This document shows, piece after piece, positions 18,321 through 26,589 of a stretch of 38,708 nucleotides of DNA; position 1 is the first letter of the stretch; every line of letters begins with the position of its first letter. Both the position numbers and the translations under genes were made by a program. Source of the DNA: Phycisphaerae bacterium (GTDB lineage Bacteria > Planctomycetota > Phycisphaerae > Sedimentisphaerales > Anaerobacaceae). The stretch is taken from NCBI GenBank assembly GCA_021736645.1, contig JAIPFM010000021.1, positions 1 through 38,708 on the forward strand. The letters are read 5' to 3'. The notes beneath the pieces are model-generated. The model was not told the origin of the DNA. It did no database searches and saw nothing but the letters and a program-made list of their open reading frames with translations.

Positions 18321-21314
18321 CTAACAAACCTGTTTACTGGTCACTTGCGCCTTTACTGTCCAATCAGACTGGGAAAGAACCGTCAGGATTCTTTCAATTT
18401 CACCCTTCAGGCGATTTAGAAGAAGGGTACCTGCCTCTATGTTGTTTTCTTTACCGGCTTTTTCCATTTGGAGTGCAACCTCCGACAACCGTTCGATGCC
18501 GAGATTACGGCCCACGCCCTTTAGGGCGTGGGCCTGAGAAGTAATAGAGAAACAGTCGCCATTTGCCATGGCCTGAGAAAGTGAGTCAAAGTGTTTTTCA
18601 ATGTCTTTGATATAAATCGGGATGATCTCCCTGACAGTCTCTTCATCGCCCATTATTTCAACAAGCCTATCCCAGTCGATCATTGCCTTGAAGTCAATCT
18701 CTTCAAGTACATTGGATTGAGTCTTGATAGTGGTAGATGTGGAACCAGCCACCTCTGATTCTTGGATCTGCAAATGGACTGCGTCGACTGCCTCATCGGT
18801 GGCCTGTTTCTTGGGTGGCAGGTATTTGGCTAAGACACGAGTCAGTTCTCTGAGATCAATGGGCTTTATCAAGTAACCATCACAACCGGCAGAGAAACAC
18901 GCCTGGTCGTCACCCTTCATCGCATTGGCAGTCAGGGCTACAATAGGCTTCTTGTAGCCCTGCTGCCTGAGAATGCGAGTGGCCTCATATCCATCCATAA
19001 TGGGCATGTGCATGTCCATCAATATGAGGTCAAACGAGTGAGACAAGGCTTCATCCACAGCCACTTTGCCATCCTTGGCAATCACCACCTCAACGCCCAG
19101 CCTTGAGAGCATTATCTTCATTAATTGTTGATTCCCCATGACATCTTCTGCCACCATTACTTTACCCGTCCTCAGCGTGTTGTCTTGAATAGACGATTCA
19201 TCTGCTTTCCGTTCAATGGCCCTGCTGCGGTCCAGGATAGGCTGCCTGCGGACGTCCACACCCACAGGTATGATCAGCGAAAATATGGAGCCCTTTCCGG
19301 GTCTGCTGGTTAACGTAAGTTCCCCGCCCATAAGCTCAGCCAATTGCCTGGTGATAGCCAACCCCAGGCCCGTTCCTCCGTATTTGCGTGTCGTACTTGT
19401 GTCCACCTGGGTGAATGTTTCAAAAATCACTGACTGTCGATCTTCAGGGATACCGATACCTGTATCTTCAACATCGAACCGGATGAAGTGCTTGCCGTTG
19501 TCTTCTTGTAGAGAGACCTCCAAGTAGACATGTCCTTGTGCCGTGAACTTAAGGGCATTATTAACCAGGTTGATTAAGCACTGCTGCAAACGGAAAGGAT
19601 CACTGCGCAATTGGGCAGGTAGCTCACGGCCTGCAATAATCTTGAAATCAAGAGACTTCTCTTTTGCCAGCGGCAACATCATGGATTCCACGTCATTGAG
19701 TAATTTGCCCAACGAGCAGTCGATCTTCTCCGTATCAAGCTGCCCCGCCTCAATCTTCGAAAAGTCCAGAATATCATTGATCAGATTCAGCAGATTTTTT
19801 CCCGCCCCCCTGATAATACTGACATTCTCACTCTGTGCCGGGGTCAGGTCTTCATCTGCCAGCATGTCACTGAATCCTATAATAGCGTTCATCGGTGTGC
19901 GTATCTCATGACTCATATTGGCGAGAAATTCGCTTTTGGCCAAGTTTGCTGCTTCAGCCTTGTGTTTTGCTGCTTCCAGATCTTTCTCTGTTCGTTTGGC
20001 GAAGATCACCTGGGATATGCTGTGCGATAAGCTGTAAAGAAAAACGTCCATTTTGGGATTAATTTGGAAATCGGCAAATACCGCCATGACGCCAATAACT
20101 TGCCCATTAGGGGCATAGAGTTTATAGCCTGCAAAGGAGACAAGGCCGAGTTCCGCAGCCCATTGTTTGTTATGGATACGTGGGTCGGTTGTAAGGTCGT
20201 TGGCCAGCAACCTATCGTCCTCTCCGGATGCCACGAGTCCAATTTTATAACACCCAAACGGCACCCTGGCATGGTCACCCTCAGTCTGGGTGTATCTGCC
20301 TGAACTTGCCACAAGGTGCAAACACTTGTCTCGGTTTTTACAGCGATCCTGTTCATTCACGGCATGATCATGAGGGCAGTTTTCGCAGCGATCTCCCTTG
20401 TCCAGCAACCAGATGCGAGCAAAATCGGCACCCACCATGGGGATCAATGCATCAGTAATTAAGTTCATCTTAGAGTTCAGATCGCCGGGCTCCAAGAGTT
20501 CTTTCTGAAGGTGATGCAGCGTTTTGTCACACAACTCCTTTTTTTGTCGACTGCTAATTTCAGAGGCTAATTTCAGATTGGCGTTATTGAGATATTCTAT
20601 GGAAGTTGTTCTTTGCTCCAAGTCATTGATCATGCGGTTGAAAGATTCAACCAATAAGCCGATCTCGTCATTAGCATGCTTGATATCACAGTGTGAATAC
20701 TGTCTGCTCGTGACAATATCCTGTATTGTTGTTGACAGTCTAAGAATAGGTGCGGAGATTTTCTTCTCTAGCTTTATGGAAGCATAATATGCAGCCATAG
20801 AGAGCACGACAACCAGGCTGAACACAACCACACTACTCCGTTCTATTACTTTGCTTATCTGGTCCAGGTTAGACACTATACATATATGACCGACCTGTTC
20901 ATGGTTGAGGTCAATAGCTCGTGATACTACCAGATAGCCCCTGCCAAAATGAGAGTCATTTATCTCACAGGAAATTGCCTTCATAGTATTGGGAATGCCC
21001 TTCTGTTCATATTTTGCAATGAGCCCGTTTTCTTTACTGTAAAGTCGAGCAAGCATGATCGAAGGATTCACTGCCAGGGATGCGATGGTGTCGTTGGCGT
21101 CCAGAGAATCGTTGAATGCCAGTGCTGCCCTGCAACTATCGCCGATGATACTTGCCTGTATTTGCACGTCATATATCATTTGACTGCGAAATGAAAGCTG
21201 TTCATAGGCGACAAAAGCTGTTCCTGCAGCGAGTAACGCCAACAGGCTGATGAGCATAATAGTAGCTCTTATTTTTTCTCCTATTGACAAATTCTTCATC
21301 TTCAAGCAATACAT
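18321..21314 (-). CDS. CHASE8-HAMP-GAF hybrid histidine kinase with REC and HPt
   Basis: A kinase of about 997 residues. TM1 is at about 17-36. The periplasmic part at about 40-140 matches CHASE8 ([20 protein letters not shown], then [10 protein letters not shown]), the sensor found in YfiN/DgcN-type proteins. TM2 is at about 162-184, with HAMP to about 238. The GAF-like domain at about 300-450 has a four-Cys cluster (Cys310, 313, 325, 331) before [10 protein letters not shown]. HisKA His469 lies in [11 protein letters not shown]. HATPase, a receiver (Asp767 in [13 protein letters not shown]) and an HPt (His929) follow. The start is uncertain: TTG 21347, ATG 21314 and ATG 21299 are in frame, none with a clear ribosome site. 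The YfiR-like gene directly upstream should encode its periplasmic regulator. Confidence 0.93.
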   Translation of the reverse strand: MYCLKMKNLSIGEKIRATIMLISLLALLAAGTAFVAYEQLSFRSQMIYDVQIQASIIGDSCRAALAFNDSLDANDTIASLAVNPSIMLARLYSKENGLIAKYEQKGIPNTMKAISCEINDSHFGRGYLVVSRAIDLNHEQVGHICIVSNLDQISKVIERSSVVVFSLVVVLSMAAYYASIKLEKKISAPILRLSTTIQDIVTSRQYSHCDIKHANDEIGLLVESFNRMINDLEQRTTSIEYLNNANLKLASEISSRQKKELCDKTLHHLQKELLEPGDLNSKMNLITDALIPMVGADFARIWLLDKGDRCENCPHDHAVNEQDRCKNRDKCLHLVASSGRYTQTEGDHARVPFGCYKIGLVASGEDDRLLANDLTTDPRIHNKQWAAELGLVSFAGYKLYAPNGQVIGVMAVFADFQINPKMDVFLYSLSHSISQVIFAKRTEKDLEAAKHKAEAANLAKSEFLANMSHEIRTPMNAIIGFSDMLADEDLTPAQSENVSIIRGAGKNLLNLINDILDFSKIEAGQLDTEKIDCSLGKLLNDVESMMLPLAKEKSLDFKIIAGRELPAQLRSDPFRLQQCLINLVNNALKFTAQGHVYLEVSLQEDNGKHFIRFDVEDTGIGIPEDRQSVIFETFTQVDTSTTRKYGGTGLGLAITRQLAELMGGELTLTSRPGKGSIFSLIIPVGVDVRRQPILDRSRAIERKADESSIQDNTLRTGKVMVAEDVMGNQQLMKIMLSRLGVEVVIAKDGKVAVDEALSHSFDLILMDMHMPIMDGYEATRILRQQGYKKPIVALTANAMKGDDQACFSAGCDGYLIKPIDLRELTRVLAKYLPPKKQATDEAVDAVHLQIQESEVAGSTSTTIKTQSNVLEEIDFKAMIDWDRLVEIMGDEETVREIIPIYIKDIEKHFDSLSQAMANGDCFSITSQAHALKGVGRNLGIERLSEVALQMEKAGKENNIEAGTLLLNRLKGEIERILTVLSQSDWTVKAQVTSKQVC

Positions 21315-21359
21315 TGTTTCAGCTTTCTGCCATTGGACAAATATCAACTCTTTGTTTTC

Positions 21360-21959
21360 TTATGGCAACATCTTCTTATGAATGACCTTTTCAGCCAATT
21401 TCAACAACTGTGATCTTATCTTAATGCCGGCCTGCTCAGCGACTCCCACATTGATCTCAAATCTGAGCTTGTGCTTGATAATCACAAAACTCACGATCCC
21501 TCCGGATTCTACGAAGCCCTGGGTTTCGCCCACGGTTAAAATACCATGCTTAACGCAGGCACCAAGGAGTTCCCGGGGATCGTACCTGGCAGTGTCCTTA
21601 ATGAACAGAACATCCAGTTCCGGCTTTCTGTTCTCATCTGCTAACTGCTTAACATCCACATACTCAACTTCGATCCTATAGCGTCCTGTGCGTTGCGTGA
21701 TCTCTTTATTGCCAATAATACCCTGGAATATCATGAGGACATTTTTGTCTGTCACTCCGACACGAACGATCCTCTGTTTCTTACTCTCGCCCTCAGTCCC
21801 TTTTCTCTCAGGCAACTGAACGAACTTCATGATGTTGTAGAGGTATGCCGCCTTTATCTCGTATTCGCGTGTCTCCGCACTATCTGCGTAGAGACATCCA
21901 GTCTGCAAAACAAACATGCATACGGAAAACATCACAATAATGTAATTTCGATTATTCAT
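21360..21959 (-). CDS. yfiR: YfiR-family periplasmic protein (DUF4154)
   Basis: A 199-residue exported protein. The N terminus is a signal peptide (hydrophobic to about residue 22, then LYADSAE). The mature part opens with EIKAAYLYNIMKFVQLPE, the usual YfiR start. It carries ILTVGETQGFVESGGIVSFV and LRFEINVGVAEQAGIKIRSQ, both typical of the family. In Pseudomonas YfiR binds the periplasmic CHASE8 domain of YfiN and holds it inactive. Here the next gene encodes a CHASE8 kinase instead of a cyclase, so repression of that kinase is the natural inference. Only one Cys remains in the mature part (in LLGACVKHG), so the redox disulfides described for Pseudomonas YfiR cannot form within one chain. 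It starts 18 bp after the TonB receptor stop. Confidence 0.88.
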   Translation of the reverse strand: MNNRNYIIVMFSVCMFVLQTGCLYADSAETREYEIKAAYLYNIMKFVQLPERKGTEGESKKQRIVRVGVTDKNVLMIFQGIIGNKEITQRTGRYRIEVEYVDVKQLADENRKPELDVLFIKDTARYDPRELLGACVKHGILTVGETQGFVESGGIVSFVIIKHKLRFEINVGVAEQAGIKIRSQLLKLAEKVIHKKMLP

Positions 21960-21977
21960 TGTACAAGAGCTTTACTT

Positions 21978-23954
21978 TTAGAATCGCCAGGTCATCTTTC
22001 CAAATAGGCCACGCTGCACCTCAGTCATAAATGGAGCACTATCTCCAAATTCGGGATGTGAGCTATCCAAGAGATTCTGCCCCACAACGGATATGTCTAT
22101 CTCTTGGCTTGCATGCCATATCAAACCCACGTCTAACCTTGTATAGGATGGAATACTATAGTGGGGCACACTGCCGACATAATACAGCGTTGCATTCATC
22201 TCAAGGTCGTCCTTTGGATTGAACTGTGAATTCAGATGGAACATAGTGTGCGGGGATGTCTTTTCTTTCTTGATCTCAGTGGTCGTATCCGTGCTCGAGT
22301 TATCCGTGTGCAATCGCATCTCCAAAAGGCTGTATCCACCTGTCACTTTCCAGCTGTCGTTCACCAGCCAATGGGCTACAATTTCACTGCCAAAGGTTTC
22401 GCCATTCATCTTGTCACCAAGTCTCTTGACAAGCGAATTTGAGGTTGTTTCGTTGGTGACCAGATTGTCATATTCAGAATAGAACAAGGATAGGTCGAAC
22501 GACAAACTGGCGGCGGGTTTTACGCGATACCCTAATTCGCAAGACATGACCTCTTGAGATTTGAGGTCATTGTTTCCGATGGTCTGCATGGACGTGTTGG
22601 GTGCAACGGTGACATACTTGTTTGTCATGTGTGTGTAAGCACGGGAAGGTGTGACGACTGCACGTGTCCAGGACGCCCATATTGCGTTCATCGCATCGGG
22701 TGTCCACAGTAACCGTGCGTTCGGCTGGAATTCATTGCCAGTATATTCATTGGTCTCAGCCTTTGTGCCAACAGTCAATTTCAGCACATCCTCCACAAGT
22801 GTCACTTGATCCTGCACAAAGCCTGAAAACACTTCCTCTTTGTGACTTGATGGGTCAAAGGTGATCGTATAACTGCCTGTCGTATGATCTCCTGTATAAC
22901 GATAACCAAGACCCCACATCAAATGGTGCATCCCTCCGGGATTGATATGATGCTGAAAATCAAAGTCGAAGGTATCTCGCGTTTCGCCCAGCGCGGTACT
23001 GTCTCGCTCGGTTCGGTCATAGTAGAATTGAAGCGATACATCCGAATCGTCAGAATAGGCTCGCGTCCATCGGCTCAACACGTTCGATCCCCTGACAGTC
23101 ACGTTTTCATCTTTCGTAAAGTTAGATGTAGAAGAGGTCAGGTTTGTTTTTTGAGCGGAGTGACCACCATAATAATCGCCTTGCAGGGTTATCTGGTCCT
23201 GCTCTGACCGGTCCCAGTCAATTCGAAAGCCTTCCCGCAGCGAATCGTATCCGTCGTTTGCCCGGTCTCCATTGGCATACACGGCTTCATCTCGGTTGAA
23301 ATATTTGGCGTACACACGGTAGTAGGCATTTTTGCCAAGCGATCCACCATGCCTTAAACTCGAAAACCCTTTTTCTTCGGTGCCTGCCCCTGCCGTTAAA
23401 AGGCTGCCCTGTGTGTTCTTGGCATTTTTTGTGATAATGTTGATGATGCCGTTGACTGCATTTGCTCCCCACAATGTTCCACCGGGCCCCTTCACCACTT
23501 CTATGCGCTCAACATCTTCAAGCATCACATCCTGAACATCCCAATACACACCGGAATACAAAGGCGTATAAACTGATCGGCCGTCTATGAGCATCAATAA
23601 CTTGTCCGCATACATGCTGTTAAACCCGCGTGACGTGATAGCCCATTTGTTCGAGTCGATTTTTGCCACATGGATACCTGGTACCATTCGTAGAACTTCC
23701 GGTATGGATTGGTGTCCCGAGCGACGAATATCTTCGTTCGATAGAACAAATACTGAGGCAGGTGCTGTAGACTGTTTTTCTTCTTGCTTGGAGACCAAGG
23801 ATACATCCATATCCATCAGTTCTTCAAAGGGGATGCTTGTCAGGTCCGGCACCCGATTCGCTTCATTTCCTGCTGATGTTAAAGGAACTAAACACACCAA
23901 GCCGGATAATGCAATCGAGACAATCGCATTACCAAGTGATTTCTTAAAAAGCAT
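21978..23954 (-). CDS. TonB-dependent outer-membrane receptor, CirA-like
   Basis: A 658-residue receptor. A signal peptide occupies about 1-29 (LVPLTSAG before NEAN). The plug domain at about 55-175 has typical strings (ASVFVLSNEDIRRSG, IPEVLRMVPGIHV, SRGFNS, LIDGRSVYTPLY, VKGPGGTLWGANAVNGIINI). The remainder is beta-barrel and ends in an aromatic residue (KMTWRF), as BAM substrates do. The start at 23954 is preferred over the longer frame because GGAG is 8 nt upstream and it begins the signal peptide. It heads the minus-strand series with yfiR and the CHASE8 kinase. Similar receptors are often found next to YfiR-family genes, which suggests a surface sensing role rather than plain nutrient uptake. 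The ligand is unknown. Confidence 0.93.
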   Translation of the reverse strand: MLFKKSLGNAIVSIALSGLVCLVPLTSAGNEANRVPDLTSIPFEELMDMDVSLVSKQEEKQSTAPASVFVLSNEDIRRSGHQSIPEVLRMVPGIHVAKIDSNKWAITSRGFNSMYADKLLMLIDGRSVYTPLYSGVYWDVQDVMLEDVERIEVVKGPGGTLWGANAVNGIINIITKNAKNTQGSLLTAGAGTEEKGFSSLRHGGSLGKNAYYRVYAKYFNRDEAVYANGDRANDGYDSLREGFRIDWDRSEQDQITLQGDYYGGHSAQKTNLTSSTSNFTKDENVTVRGSNVLSRWTRAYSDDSDVSLQFYYDRTERDSTALGETRDTFDFDFQHHINPGGMHHLMWGLGYRYTGDHTTGSYTITFDPSSHKEEVFSGFVQDQVTLVEDVLKLTVGTKAETNEYTGNEFQPNARLLWTPDAMNAIWASWTRAVVTPSRAYTHMTNKYVTVAPNTSMQTIGNNDLKSQEVMSCELGYRVKPAASLSFDLSLFYSEYDNLVTNETTSNSLVKRLGDKMNGETFGSEIVAHWLVNDSWKVTGGYSLLEMRLHTDNSSTDTTTEIKKEKTSPHTMFHLNSQFNPKDDLEMNATLYYVGSVPHYSIPSYTRLDVGLIWHASQEIDISVVGQNLLDSSHPEFGDSAPFMTEVQRGLFGKMTWRF

Positions 23955-24194
23955 GACTGTACTCCATACAATTTGGCACATATTCCTAATCAGTCCCAGA
24001 GATGCTAGTGAGAGACAACCGAATTCCATCAAAGGCGCCACACCCCAGATCCGGCAATCTCCAAATCCTTGTAACTCCGGCACTCATCTTGATGGATGCA
24101 TCACAATTTTTTGAAATAGCATTTAAGTTTTCATAGCAACTCTCGATAATATTTATGTAGTCTAAGCACAACCATTCTGTGTACTGCCACTTCG

Positions 24195-24211
24195 TCCATC
24201 CCGTGGATGGA
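24195..24211. repeat. Perfect 7-3-7 inverted repeat upstream of the TonB receptor
   Basis: TCCATCC, loop CGT, GGATGGA is a perfect 7-bp stem about 240 bp upstream of the receptor start. It may be an operator or leader hairpin. No U-tract follows on either strand. Confidence 0.35.
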
Positions 24212-24316
24212 TAGTGAATGTGAAATACCCCAGCGGCTAGGCATCGCCACTTAGGCCCCATAAGTATTGGCGCGGCATATCAGACTGGAACGTCCCCCAG
24301 GAATGTCTCAGAAAAT

Positions 24317-24337
24317 AACCCGGGTAAAATGCGGGTT
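24317..24337 (-). repeat. 6-9-6 inverted repeat, possible weak terminator
   Basis: On the minus strand AACCCG pairs with CGGGTT across a 9-nt loop and is followed by ATTTTCT. It could end transcripts of the kinase-regulator pair at 24692-26331, although it is about 355 bp beyond that stop. Confidence 0.25.
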
Positions 24338-24691
24338 TGGCTATAGACTCAAAGTCTGATAATCAACCGCACGTGGTTTTGAAGTGGCAAATAAAATGTG
24401 CACTCTTTTCAGATATTTTATTTGTTTGAGTGATGCCATACATACGAGCCAGTATCAAGCCTATGGATTAGACGACTCGGCACGAGGCCATGGGATAGAA
24501 GAGTGCGTCCCATTGGAGGATGGACTGCGAAGCATGGTGGCTGGCAACTTGCGTTACCGATACACCCTGTTGAAATCGATCAAAACCATCAGCTCAAAGA
24601 AGAAAACTCTATCCCTGCAGGGACCCTGTTGTCTCACACATGGAGGAAAACTGTGTAGCGGCAGACCGGCGACACCCAATCACTTTCACCC

Positions 24692-25084
24692 TTACGTCAT
24701 CAGGGGGTGCACATAGACCTCACCTCTGGATACGGTCTTGATCGCGTTGACCAGGTCTTCCAGGATGGCGTCCTTCAGCACATATCCCCTGCACCCTGCC
24801 TGCAGGGCTTCCTGGACAATACGGGCCTCGGCATGCATGGACAGGATAATAATTTTGATGCTCGGTAATTCACTGAGTATCTTCTGGGCCGCTTCGATGC
24901 CATTGAGCTTGGGCATGGAAATGTCCATGAGGATGAATTCCGGTTTGACTTCTCTGGCCAGTTGCACGGCCTCTTCTCCATCGAAACCCTCGGCCACTAT
25001 GTCCACCTGCATCCTGGTGGTGAGCAGTAAACGAATACCCTGCACCATGAGCTTGTGGTCATCGACAATCATCATTCTCATCAT
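24692..25084 (-). CDS. NarL-type response regulator truncated after the receiver
   Basis: A 130-residue protein. The receiver is complete and NarL-like: acidic pair in MMIVDDHK, Asp54 in FILMDISMPKLNGIEA, Lys in GYVLKDA. It stops at VYVHPLMT, exactly in the linker where paralogs at 640 and 3194 continue (for example YLSPEI) into a LuxR HTH. The missing 85 residues would bind DNA, so this regulator cannot act by the usual route. The ATG overlaps the upstream kinase TGA as ATGA, so coexpression is maintained. It is either a true receiver-only partner or a regulator broken by a nonsense or deletion event. Confidence 0.9.
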   Translation of the reverse strand: MMRMMIVDDHKLMVQGIRLLLTTRMQVDIVAEGFDGEEAVQLAREVKPEFILMDISMPKLNGIEAAQKILSELPSIKIIILSMHAEARIVQEALQAGCRGYVLKDAILEDLVNAIKTVSRGEVYVHPLMT

Positions 25085-26331
25085 GACAATGCCCCTTCCA
25101 CTCGATTTTCAGCCAGGGGCAGGCTCAGTGTAACAGTCGCCCCCCCATCTGAGGCAGAACCAATGATCAATTGTCCACCCAGCCTTTCCATGGATTCACG
25201 AATACTCAGGAGTCCAAAACCAGATTGCAGACCTTCGAGATCAAGGTCCACGGGAAACCCGACACCGTCGTCCATGACCCGCACCACGATCTGCTCATGC
25301 GTGTGTTGGATGTCGACTTCCACTCGACTTGCTTGTGCATATTTTACCACATTCAAGAACAATTCTCGAAGACTTCGAAAGAGGATACATTTGGTCTCCT
25401 CAGCCAGAGTCTCACCCCCCTCATTGCCTGTGACGAGGGTGTCGATGGCATGCCTGTTTTTTATATTCTGAACCGCCCAGGCGCTGACGGCCTCCCTGAG
25501 CCCAAAGATATGAAGTTCCGGACAATTGAGTTCCGACGTAATCAACCGGGATTCGTTCAAGGCTTCCCCCAGTTCAGAATACACGGCCTGCAGAATCGCC
25601 TTCTGTTTGGGATCGGTCAGGGAATCAGCGACCATCCCCAATTTGACGCGGGACATGGCCAGTGTTTGACTCAGATTATCGTGAACTCTAAGGGCCAGGG
25701 CATGATTGATTCTCTCTTCAGCGAGTGCCATTTCCGAGGTCAGAGACTTCAGTTTGTTTTTGTAGTTGTGCGTCTTTTGCTGGGCCGTCCTTCTGTCCGT
25801 CACATCCGTCAGCACCAGACGCCACTCAACGAGTTCTCCAGTGGCACTTAGATTGGACCGAATGTCTGCACGAATCCAGGCATTCCCTTCACACTTGACC
25901 TGAAACTCCACATGCCGTACCCCCTCATGTTGAGCCGCGTTCTGAAGGGCATCGTAGTAGTCCTGTTCACCTCCGGAGAGCAGAAACTTCGACAGGGGTA
26001 CGTGCTTGAGTCGGGCTCTCTCACACCCCAGAAGTTTGACCCCGGTCAAGTTGATCCGGGAGATCAGACCCTTGGGCGTCAGCACAACATATCCACAGGG
26101 CGCAAATTCATAGAGATCCCTGTATTCCTGATGCAGGGTAGAAATCTCCTGTTGCGCGCGTTGCAGTTCCTCATTTTGAATCTCCAGCTCTGCCTGATGA
26201 ACCTTGAGTTCGTGGATCAGTTCGAGCATTTCCAACGGCACCACAGGATCTTCGGCCTGATGTTTGATGAGCCTTTCAGCCTCATGCCGGAGCATATCGA
26301 ATCTACAGGATTCTTTAGGTCTCTCCGTCAT
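25081..26331 (-). CDS. PAS sensor histidine kinase, HisKA_3 type
   Basis: A 416-residue soluble kinase. An N-terminal helical region (ELIHELKVHQAELEIQNEEL) leads into a PAS domain at about 72-195 (EFAPCGYVVLTPKGLISRIN, ending LTDVTDR). HisKA_3 has His217 in LRVHDNLSQTLAMSR. The ATPase domain has RELFLNVVKYA, DDGVGF and FGLLSIRESMERLGG. The ATG at 26331 is used; AGGAG lies about 11 nt upstream, rather far. The frame opens at a TTG at 26397 but the extension is unconvincing. The stretch before the H-box (KSLTSEMALAEERI) is shared with the other two HisKA_3 kinases, so they are paralogs. It is coupled to the truncated regulator by ATGA. Confidence 0.92.
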   Translation of the reverse strand: MTERPKESCRFDMLRHEAERLIKHQAEDPVVPLEMLELIHELKVHQAELEIQNEELQRAQQEISTLHQEYRDLYEFAPCGYVVLTPKGLISRINLTGVKLLGCERARLKHVPLSKFLLSGGEQDYYDALQNAAQHEGVRHVEFQVKCEGNAWIRADIRSNLSATGELVEWRLVLTDVTDRRTAQQKTHNYKNKLKSLTSEMALAEERINHALALRVHDNLSQTLAMSRVKLGMVADSLTDPKQKAILQAVYSELGEALNESRLITSELNCPELHIFGLREAVSAWAVQNIKNRHAIDTLVTGNEGGETLAEETKCILFRSLRELFLNVVKYAQASRVEVDIQHTHEQIVVRVMDDGVGFPVDLDLEGLQSGFGLLSIRESMERLGGQLIIGSASDGGATVTLSLPLAENRVEGALS

Positions 26332-26589
26332 TATTGTAGATGCTCCTGCATTTTTTCTCCCACAACGTGCAACCTGGCAGAACCCAAGTCGTCTCAATTA
26401 AAGGTCCATTATTGGCATTGGTGCCCGGATTACCAGGGAAAAACCATAATAAATGAGAGATGTTTTCTGTGTTTTTCCCGGCCCAGACAGTGGCATAGGC
26501 AATCTTGGGTACATTTTCAAGACAGACACCTACAGCCAGGCGGAACAGGGCCTGCGCAAAACGAAACAATTTCTCCAACAGGCGTCCGC

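Larger units (their letters stand above)
23955..24691. other. Long leader/intergenic region upstream of the TonB receptor
   Basis: There is no convincing gene in 737 bp. Frames of 90-110 codons exist on both strands but lack ribosome sites and recognisable motifs. An AT-rich stretch around 24101-24180 could hold the receptor promoter (minus strand TTGTGC, 17 nt, TATCGA). Two inverted repeats lie further out: 24195-24211 and 24317-24337. I found no cobalamin or c-di-GMP riboswitch consensus. Nothing resembling the missing HTH domain of the upstream regulator was seen in the three forward frames of the first 110 nt or so after its stop. Confidence 0.5.

Noticed and set aside
18509-18534. Perfect 12-bp inverted repeat (GGCCCACGCCCT-TT-mirror)
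   Set aside because: It sits inside codons for the conserved HPt motif HALKGVG. The paralogs encode the same residues without the palindrome, so chance codon choice is the simpler reading.
23986-24261. 91-codon minus-strand frame upstream of the TonB receptor
   Set aside because: No ribosome site, unusual Trp/Cys-rich composition and an overlap with the AT-rich promoter-like region. Treated as noncoding leader.
24384-24716. 110-codon plus-strand frame
   Set aside because: No recognisable motif, no clear ribosome site, and it overlaps the end of the truncated regulator. Likely chance.
26315-26578. 87-codon minus-strand frame between the lamin-tail and PAS-kinase genes
   Set aside because: It contains no ATG (only TTG), has no ribosome site and overlaps the kinase start out of frame. 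Its composition looks slightly protein-like, so a remnant cannot be excluded, but it is not supportable as a gene.
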